Shown here: positions 20,657 to 25,872 of the stretch, one piece after another | Position numbering within the stretch: the stretch's first letter is position 1 | Layout of the letters: each line of letters begins with the position of its first letter | Assembly (NCBI GenBank): GCA_030612225.1 | Contig: JAUWOH010000004.1 | Span: 1-25,872, forward strand | Length of the DNA: 25,872 nt | DNA from: Desulfobacteraceae bacterium | GTDB taxonomy: Bacteria; Desulfobacterota; Desulfobacteria; Desulfobacterales; JAUWMJ01 | Direction: 5' to 3' | Program-made: the position numbers and the translations under genes | Notes under the pieces: generated by a model | Seen by the model: only the letters and a program-made list of their open reading frames with translations | Databases searched by the model: none | What the model was told of the DNA's origin: nothing

Positions 20657-21800
20657 TATCTCTCTCAACAATCTGAAACGCCGCAAAGGTAAAATGATCT
20701 TTCTGGTTATGGGCCTGGTAATAGGCATTGCTACTGTCGTAACCCTTCTTTCCATCACGGAGAGTATGTCAATGGATATTGAGAAAAGGCTTAACCAGTT
20801 CGGAGCAAATATCGTTATGACGCCCCGAAATGAAAATCTTTCATTAAGCTACGGCGGGATCAATGTTGGCGGAGTAAATTATAAGGTTAGAGAATTCGAT
20901 GAAAAAAAAATAAACGATATACGCAAAATAAAGAACAGCAAAAACATTGGCATCATAGCTCCAAAGGTCATAGGAGCGGTAAAGGTAAAAGGCCGGGATG
21001 TCCTTCTTATGGGAGTCGATTTTGAGCAGGAAATAGCCTTAAAGACATGGTGGCAATTTGACGGTTATCTCCCGAAACAGGCCAATGAGGTTCTTTTAGG
21101 CTCTCAGGTGGCATCTTCTTTTGATCTATCGACAGGTGATAATATGATACTTTCAGGCCGAAATTTTGTGGTTAAAGCAGTGCTTCAACCTACAGGGGCT
21201 TCCGAGGATAATGTTATCATTGCAGACCTGCATGAAAGCCAGAAAGTCCTGGGAAAAGAGGGAAAAGTATCAATGGTTGAGATAGCCGCCTTTTGCCAGG
21301 GCTGCCCGATAAACGAAATGACTCTGCAGATTGCCGAAAAATTCCCCGATGCAAAGGTCACTGCCCTTAAACAGGCGGTTATGTCAAAGATGCAGTCAAT
21401 TGAGCTGTTCAAGTCTTTCAGCCTGGGTATTTCAGTCCTGGTGATATTCATAGGCTCTTTGCTTGTCTTTGTTACAATGATGGGTTCTGTCAGTGAAAGA
21501 ACACGCGAAATAGGGATATTCAGAGCCATAGGATTCAGGCGCGGCCATGTTATGCAGATCATACTACTTGAGGCCTTGATCGTCGGGCTGGTTGGAGGCT
21601 TTTTAGGCTTTTTTGGCGGAAGCACGATAGCGTGGGCAACGCTGCCTTTTGTATTAGAGGGGGGAGTATTTGCCGGCATAAATATCTCTCTTGGCATTAT
21701 TTCGCTTTTGCTTTCGGTTTCTCTGAGCCTTGCGGCAAGCCTTTATCCCGCGCGTAAGGCGAGCAACCTGGATCCGAGCGAAGCTCTGAGAGTATTATAG
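20643..21800 (+). CDS. FtsX/MacB-type ABC transporter permease
   Basis: The 385-residue protein starts at TTG, 8 nt after GGAGGAG. It has a membrane helix at about 18-38, a large periplasmic domain (about 40-255) and three C-terminal helices (about 257-283, 305-335, 345-370), the MacB/LolC/FtsX layout. SERTREIGIFRAIGFRRGHV is the conserved coupling segment. The periplasmic domain carries a CxxC pair, C218 and C221 (FCQGCPI), unusual for plain MacB and suggestive of metal or thiol chemistry. MacB-type systems push substrates mechanically from the periplasm rather than transporting through the membrane. The ATPase gene follows after 11 nt. Confidence 0.9.
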   Translation: MKLYNISLNNLKRRKGKMIFLVMGLVIGIATVVTLLSITESMSMDIEKRLNQFGANIVMTPRNENLSLSYGGINVGGVNYKVREFDEKKINDIRKIKNSKNIGIIAPKVIGAVKVKGRDVLLMGVDFEQEIALKTWWQFDGYLPKQANEVLLGSQVASSFDLSTGDNMILSGRNFVVKAVLQPTGASEDNVIIADLHESQKVLGKEGKVSMVEIAAFCQGCPINEMTLQIAEKFPDAKVTALKQAVMSKMQSIELFKSFSLGISVLVIFIGSLLVFVTMMGSVSERTREIGIFRAIGFRRGHVMQIILLEALIVGLVGGFLGFFGGSTIAWATLPFVLEGGVFAGINISLGIISLLLSVSLSLAASLYPARKASNLDPSEALRVL

Positions 21801-21811
21801 GAAAATGAGTC

Positions 21812-22492
21812 ATGACTGATAATCGGCATCTTATCGAAATTAAAGAGGTAGGCAAGGACTACCTGAGCAAAGACGTTGCTGTCAAAGCGATCAGGAATAT
21901 GGACTTTTTTATCGATGATGGAGAGTTTGTGAGTATTATGGGCCAGTCGGGCTCCGGCAAGAGCACCCTGCTTTCCATCATCGGGGGGCTTAATCATCCC
22001 ACAAGGGGCAATGTCTTTGTGGACACCCTTGACATTTATAGCCTTTCCAGCGAGCAGAGGGCTGATTTCAGAAGTGAATATATCGGCATTATCTTTCAAT
22101 CTTTTCAGCTCATTCCATATTTGACTGTGCTGGAAAACGTGAAACTTCCCATGGCCATAACCGGAATAAAGAAAGGGAAGAAAAAAGAGATGGCGATGAA
22201 CGTATTAAAGAAAGTTGGCCTGCAGGAAAAGGTAAATCGACTGCCTGATCAATTGTCCGGAGGAGAGCAGGAACGGGTTGCCATCGCAAGGGCCATTGTC
22301 AACAATCCTCCCATACTTCTTGCGGACGAACCCACGGGCAACCTTGACAGTGAGACTGCAATTGAAGTTATGAACCTTTTAAAAGAGCTTAATGATGATC
22401 AGACAATTATTATGGTGACCCACAATCAGGACATGTGTGCTTATTCATCAAGGACAATCAGGGTAAAAGATGGTGAATGCTTTTTATATTAA
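21812..22492 (+). CDS. MacB/LolD-type ABC transporter ATPase
   Basis: The 226-residue protein has all ABC ATPase motifs: Walker A GQSGSGKST (44-52), Q-loop near Q96, signature LSGGEQERVAIARA (148-161), Walker B ILLADEP (168-174) with TGNLD, and the switch histidine in MVTHNQD. The length is typical of LolD/MacB-type subunits. It powers the permease encoded 11 nt upstream. AGGA precedes the ATG. It ends the plus-strand cluster, with a convergent methyltransferase gene 90 nt away and no clear terminator between. Confidence 0.95.
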   Translation: MTDNRHLIEIKEVGKDYLSKDVAVKAIRNMDFFIDDGEFVSIMGQSGSGKSTLLSIIGGLNHPTRGNVFVDTLDIYSLSSEQRADFRSEYIGIIFQSFQLIPYLTVLENVKLPMAITGIKKGKKKEMAMNVLKKVGLQEKVNRLPDQLSGGEQERVAIARAIVNNPPILLADEPTGNLDSETAIEVMNLLKELNDDQTIIMVTHNQDMCAYSSRTIRVKDGECFLY

Positions 22493-22582
22493 CGCATATT
22501 TTTAACGTTTTATATATTCTCTCAATATGTTGCTATGGTCCAATCTCCATTTACCTAAAAAAATAATTTGAAACAGGCTCTC

Positions 22583-23425
22583 TTATTTTTCAGGTTGCCA
22601 CCACAGAACAGCGGCTTGGTTTTCTTCTCTATAGATCCCGTCTTCGGATACTTCCAACAAATAATTTTTTATTCTTTTTTCAAGTACAGCATCAACTTCA
22701 TAAAATCGTCCGATAAAGCTTGCTATATTTCTTACCTGTTCTTCCATGTTCCTTTCGAAAGTGTAGTCAAAGTATTTAACATTTACCAGTCTTCCCCATT
22801 CGCGTAAAATTACATATGCAAAATAATCAGCATCCGGCTCAAACTGCCCTGTGTAACTTTGATTACTTATCTTCTCAAATATTTCTTTGACTGTTTCATC
22901 TCTTCCGCAAGGCTGTATTATTGAACAATATCTTTTCGAAGCGTTCTCCATTCTCTTTAATAGCGAATCAACATCCTTTATTTGCCAGAGGAAATGAGAG
23001 CATATAACCAGATCTAATTTTTCCTTGATTTCATTATCTTCAATTTTTTCCCATTTTTTATTAACTATTTCCACATTTGACAGATTTTGTTCTTTCAAAT
23101 TTGACTTTAAATTCTTAATATTTCTTTCAGCGAATTCAATACCTGTAATTTTTTTAACCTTTTTCGCCAGAGGTATTGTTAATGTCCCAGGCCCTGTACC
23201 AATTTCTAAAACTTCAAAATTATCATCTATTACTTCATCCAGTATTTCGGTTGTTTTTCTTCCAAATTCGTAATTATTCAATTTGATTCGCTCAGAAAAA
23301 TCTTTGGCACTTTTCTTAAAAAACTCGTCGTCATAGCTGACTTTCGGTTTTTTCATCCGCTCCTGTCTCATTTCTTTCCAAGCGTTTTCCCAATTTACGT
23401 GATGTTTAAGATTCCTGATTTTCAT
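22583..23425 (-). CDS. Class I SAM-dependent methyltransferase
   Basis: I prefer the ATG at 23425 (280 residues); a TTG at 23470 would add 15 residues. The Rossmann motif I is VLEIGTGPG (72-80), followed by an acidic motif II position (GIEF, about 95-98) and LDLVICSHFLW as motif IV/post-I. The substrate is unknown. The gene is distinctly AT-rich with many Lys, Asn and Ile codons compared with its neighbours, which suggests recent transfer. It lies downstream of the RACo-like gene on the same strand, but a terminator and a MITE-like insertion separate them, so a shared operon is unlikely. Confidence 0.85.
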   Translation of the reverse strand: MKIRNLKHHVNWENAWKEMRQERMKKPKVSYDDEFFKKSAKDFSERIKLNNYEFGRKTTEILDEVIDDNFEVLEIGTGPGTLTIPLAKKVKKITGIEFAERNIKNLKSNLKEQNLSNVEIVNKKWEKIEDNEIKEKLDLVICSHFLWQIKDVDSLLKRMENASKRYCSIIQPCGRDETVKEIFEKISNQSYTGQFEPDADYFAYVILREWGRLVNVKYFDYTFERNMEEQVRNIASFIGRFYEVDAVLEKRIKNYLLEVSEDGIYREENQAAVLWWQPEK

Positions 23426-23505
23426 TTGAATTGCCCATCCTTTTTCTGCATGTTCATCTACTGTTAACAACTTTTGATCTGTTCTGCAAATTTGACGGCG
23501 TTAAT

Positions 23506-23711
23506 AAAAGACTAAAGTTTCGCACCCCTATTTTGCAATAAGTGATGCCCTGATGGCGTGTAAGATATAAGATCAAATGTGAATCGAGACGGTTATATTA
23601 TTTTCTGGAAGGTGATATAGCCGTCTCGATTCACTTATTCGATACGAATCAACTCTTCAGGAATTAAGGCTTCGCTATAGATAAGGGGTGCGAAACTTGA
23701 GCAAAAGACTA
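23506..23711. mobile_element. MITE-like insertion with inverted repeats and a 9-bp flanking direct repeat
   Basis: AAGTTTCGCACCCCT (23515-23529) and AGGGGTGCGAAACTT (23684-23698) are perfect 15-bp inverted repeats. AAAAGACTA occurs directly outside the left one (23506-23514) and at 23703-23711 on the right, as a target-site duplication would. The right copy is offset by four bases (GAGC), which is a blemish in this reading. An inner 20-bp inverted repeat (23579-23598 with 23615-23634, one mismatch) gives a strong hairpin. No ORF is inside, so it would need a transposase elsewhere. Confidence 0.55.
23579..23634. repeat. Inner 20-bp hairpin of the MITE-like element
   Basis: The left arm GTGAATCGAGACGGTTATAT pairs with 23615-23634 with a single T-G wobble and a 16-nt loop. 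There is no T-run after it. It is probably a structural part of the element. Confidence 0.8.
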
Positions 23712-23712
23712 T

Positions 23713-23752
23713 AAATCAGCCCCCATCGGTTCTACCGGTGGGGGCTGATTTT
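23713..23752. terminator. Rho-independent terminator after the RACo-like gene
   Basis: AAATCAGCCCCCA (23713-23725) pairs perfectly with TGGGGGCTGATTT (23739-23751), with a further CGG/CCG pairing inside. It abuts the stop codon of the minus-strand gene, followed on that strand by a moderate T-rich stretch, and on the plus strand by TTTT. Confidence 0.82.
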
Positions 23753-25841
23753 ACTCTCCTACTTTAACGCTTGGAAACGCATCCATGTTTGTGTGTGGCA
23801 GAAAAAGGGCTGATGTAAACTCATCCATGAATTTGCTGTTGCTTGAAAAGTCGATATACGTCATGCTATTTGAGATTTCTATTGCCTCTTTTCGATAATC
23901 GTTTGACAAAAGCGCCATGTATGCACCAGCAATCGAACTGTTGCCAAGATAGGAAAACTTGTCACGGTCTAAATCCGGCAAAAGACCGATGCTTATAGCT
24001 CTTTCAATATCCAGGTACTGTCCGAAACCACCGGTGATTATGATGCGGTCAACCATGGAAAAGTCCATGCTCGCCTCGTTGAGCAGCACGGAGAAGCCAG
24101 CATATACAGCGCCCTTACTCAAAACAAGACTGTTTATATCTGTTTCGGTAAAAACGATGTCTTCATCCATTGCCGTGTTTTTAGCAAATTCCAGAACATA
24201 AGATCCTTCCCCGTTATACTTTTTCATCCTTGGGTGATCAGATTCGAGTTTAAACTTGCCGTTGGGGCCTATAATACCGGTTTTAAGCATTTCCGAAATC
24301 AGGTCGATCATCCCTGATCCGCAAATGCCACGTGGAAGTAAATCTCCCACTGTGGAAAATTCCGGCACCAGTGTTTCCGGGTTTATTGATACTTTTTCGA
24401 TGGCCCCTTCTTCAGCACGCATACCCCATCTTATGCCACCGCCTTCAAAGGCTGGGCCCGCCGAGCAGGAAGCGGTCATGAGCCAGTCCTTATTACCAAG
24501 AACAATTTCACCGTTTGTGCCCACATCAATAAAAAGGGTTAAAGGCTCTTCCCTGTGAAATCCTGTATACAGCAGGCCGGATACAATATCGCCACCCACG
24601 TAACTGGCAGGTCCCGGCATTATAAAAACGGCGGCAGCAGGATTGGCCTTAATACCTATGTTTCCTGCTTTTAAAATGGGAAATTCCGAAACCGCAGGAA
24701 TATACGGCTCACGCCTGATATATTTCGGTTCAATGCCAAGAAGGAGATGGGTCATGGTTGTGTTACCGGAAATCACAACATTTTCGATCTTTTTGAAATC
24801 ATCTTCCAGGCCGCCCATTGCTTCGCCGATAAGATTGTTGATGGTTCTAAGGGACATGCCGCTTAATTTTTTCACCCCGTCTTTTTCAGCACAGACAATA
24901 CGGTTTATTACATCGTCGCCACAGGCAGCCTGTCGATTATGTCCCGATGTAGCAGATAAAATTGTTCCGTCGGCCATATCTACGACATACACTACAATAG
25001 ATGTCGTCCCGAGATCGATTGCCAGCCCGAGAGATCTTTTTAAGCCGTTTCCGGAGGCAACTCTCAAAACTTCGGATGAACATTTTTTATGAAGCACGGA
25101 AGCTGTAACCTTCCAACCGTCTTCTCTCATAGTTGCAGCCAGTTGTCGCATTACTTTCAGTCCGACACTTAAACGGCTGACATCGCAGCCTGCTTTTTTC
25201 AATCCCCGATTGAGTCTGTCGAGATCACTGACCGAATCATCCAGTGTTGGCGGATTGAGCTCCAGTGAATAATTTACCAGCATCGGTTCGATCTCTGTTA
25301 CAAAGCCTTTAAGCTTCTTAGTTGCATCTTCTCCCATGCCTGCAACTTTTAATTGTTTTTCTATGGACTCCTCGGGAATTTTTGCTGTAATATCTCCTTT
25401 GACTTTGGTTAAACAGGCAAGGACATAATTTTTTTCTTTTTCCGTATCACTCAGCAAGGGTGTATCATCAGTTTCAAATTGTCCTGATTCTATGATTAGT
25501 TTACATTTTCCACACGCCCCCTTTCCGTTGCATGAGGCATTAATGTGTATATCCGTACCCCGGGCAGCATCAAGCAGGGTAGATCCTTTTGGCACGGTTA
25601 TTTCTTTTTTGTCCGGTTCAAATAAAACAGTGGCTGTTTCTATTTCTTCTGCAACCTTCTTTTCTTCGCCAATCCAGCCTTCGACCCCTTTTTTAGATAT
25701 AAAGTTTATGGGACAGGAAGGACGATATTTACAGTAAATTTCCGGATCGCGGCATTTAATGCATTCCTCGCACATATATATATTCTGCTTCATGCATAAA
25801 TAGCTGGTTTCTCTGTCAGGATGGTTTACACATTTCCCCAT
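23751..25841 (-). CDS. RACo-like corrinoid-activating protein (2Fe-2S ferredoxin plus ASKHA/DUF4445 domain)
   Basis: The 696-residue protein has an N-terminal Cys-rich segment (C4, H7, C16, C24, C27, C30, C37, C43) that looks like a B-box-type zinc site. A 2Fe-2S ferredoxin domain has C104, C110, C113 and C143 (CNGKGACGKC). The large ASKHA ATPase domain has DLGTTS (276-281), DVGTNGE (439-445) and TGGFGQYLDIE near the end. RACo/RamA-type proteins use ATP to reduce inactive Co(II) corrinoid in methyltransferases, so it should reactivate a corrinoid protein in methyl-group or acetyl-CoA metabolism. The corrinoid partner is not in the window and may lie upstream. GGAGA precedes the ATG. The zinc segment is an addition to the simplest RACo layout. 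Confidence 0.9.
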   Translation of the reverse strand: MGKCVNHPDRETSYLCMKQNIYMCEECIKCRDPEIYCKYRPSCPINFISKKGVEGWIGEEKKVAEEIETATVLFEPDKKEITVPKGSTLLDAARGTDIHINASCNGKGACGKCKLIIESGQFETDDTPLLSDTEKEKNYVLACLTKVKGDITAKIPEESIEKQLKVAGMGEDATKKLKGFVTEIEPMLVNYSLELNPPTLDDSVSDLDRLNRGLKKAGCDVSRLSVGLKVMRQLAATMREDGWKVTASVLHKKCSSEVLRVASGNGLKRSLGLAIDLGTTSIVVYVVDMADGTILSATSGHNRQAACGDDVINRIVCAEKDGVKKLSGMSLRTINNLIGEAMGGLEDDFKKIENVVISGNTTMTHLLLGIEPKYIRREPYIPAVSEFPILKAGNIGIKANPAAAVFIMPGPASYVGGDIVSGLLYTGFHREEPLTLFIDVGTNGEIVLGNKDWLMTASCSAGPAFEGGGIRWGMRAEEGAIEKVSINPETLVPEFSTVGDLLPRGICGSGMIDLISEMLKTGIIGPNGKFKLESDHPRMKKYNGEGSYVLEFAKNTAMDEDIVFTETDINSLVLSKGAVYAGFSVLLNEASMDFSMVDRIIITGGFGQYLDIERAISIGLLPDLDRDKFSYLGNSSIAGAYMALLSNDYRKEAIEISNSMTYIDFSSNSKFMDEFTSALFLPHTNMDAFPSVKVGE

Positions 25842-25872
25842 TTAGATTATCTCCGGATTGCTTCAGTTTCTT

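Noticed and set aside
21185..21697. 170-codon open frame antisense to the FtsX-type permease
   Set aside because: The permease frame has conserved membrane and coupling segments; the reverse frame is a by-product of its codon use.
24643..25092. 149-codon open frame antisense to the RACo-like gene
   Set aside because: It covers the conserved ASKHA region and shows no protein features.

Overview
The window reads as chromosomal DNA of an anaerobic, respiratory member of the Desulfobacterota, most likely Desulfobacterales. This is inferred from the gene content: an octaheme plus NapC-type cytochrome pair, a c-heme sensor kinase, a siroheme/ferredoxin protein with a PCP_red domain, a RACo-like corrinoid-activating ferredoxin, a DUF2318/FtsX metal-type ABC cluster, and many two-component proteins. 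No rRNA, tRNA, CRISPR array or transposase gene was seen.

Layout. 1-2403 (+): the 3' end of an unknown gene and a Twinkle/gp4-like primase-helicase. 2404-2673: an inverted-repeat element. 9540-2674 (-): a tight six-gene operon, TetR regulator, SulP anion transporter, CMP-kinase-like/BON/receiver fusion, membrane histidine kinase, short degenerate histidine kinase (ChpT-like) and single-domain receiver. Its promoter and a TetR-type operator are readable at 9565-9616. 9679-10914 (+): an orphan PEP/pyruvate-binding protein, divergent from the operon, ending at a strong bidirectional terminator. 13176-11104 (-): NapC-like tetraheme and HAO-like octaheme cytochromes. 14386-13394 (-): OmpR-type regulator and a short ModE-like HTH protein. 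14589-14914: a decayed NapH-like polyferredoxin. 15032-16639 (+): heme-sensor histidine kinase. 16725-16853: a second decayed fragment. 16993-17793 (+): siroheme/4Fe-4S protein behind an FNR-type site. 17912-18331 (+): exported rhodanese. 18455-18686: a second inverted-repeat element with the same ends as the first. 18786-19391 (+): TusA-like miniprotein, Rrf2 regulator and a 16-codon Cys-rich micro-ORF behind a palindromic operator. 19530-22492 (+): DUF2318 protein, small membrane protein, FtsX-type permease and MacB-type ATPase. 23425-22583 (-): AT-rich SAM methyltransferase. 23506-23711: a MITE-like insertion. 25841-23751 (-): RACo-like protein.

How the parts may work together (inference). 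The minus-strand operon holds four possible phosphoacceptors in His-Asp-His-Asp arrangement (kinase H358, fusion D332, ChpT-like H25, receiver D53). It could be a complete phosphorelay attached to an anion transporter, under one TetR repressor. The 11-17 kb region looks like a redox-respiration locus: cytochromes that could move quinol electrons to a nitrogen- or sulfur-oxide substrate, a heme-based sensor kinase and a response regulator. It is interrupted by remnants of Fe-S and possibly molybdenum-related genes, so a larger cluster may have decayed. The 18.8-22.5 kb region looks like a thiol/metal-responsive unit. Its tiny Cys-rich ORF has a perfect Shine-Dalgarno sequence and stops at a UGA set between Cys codons, which makes it the most unusual small signal here.
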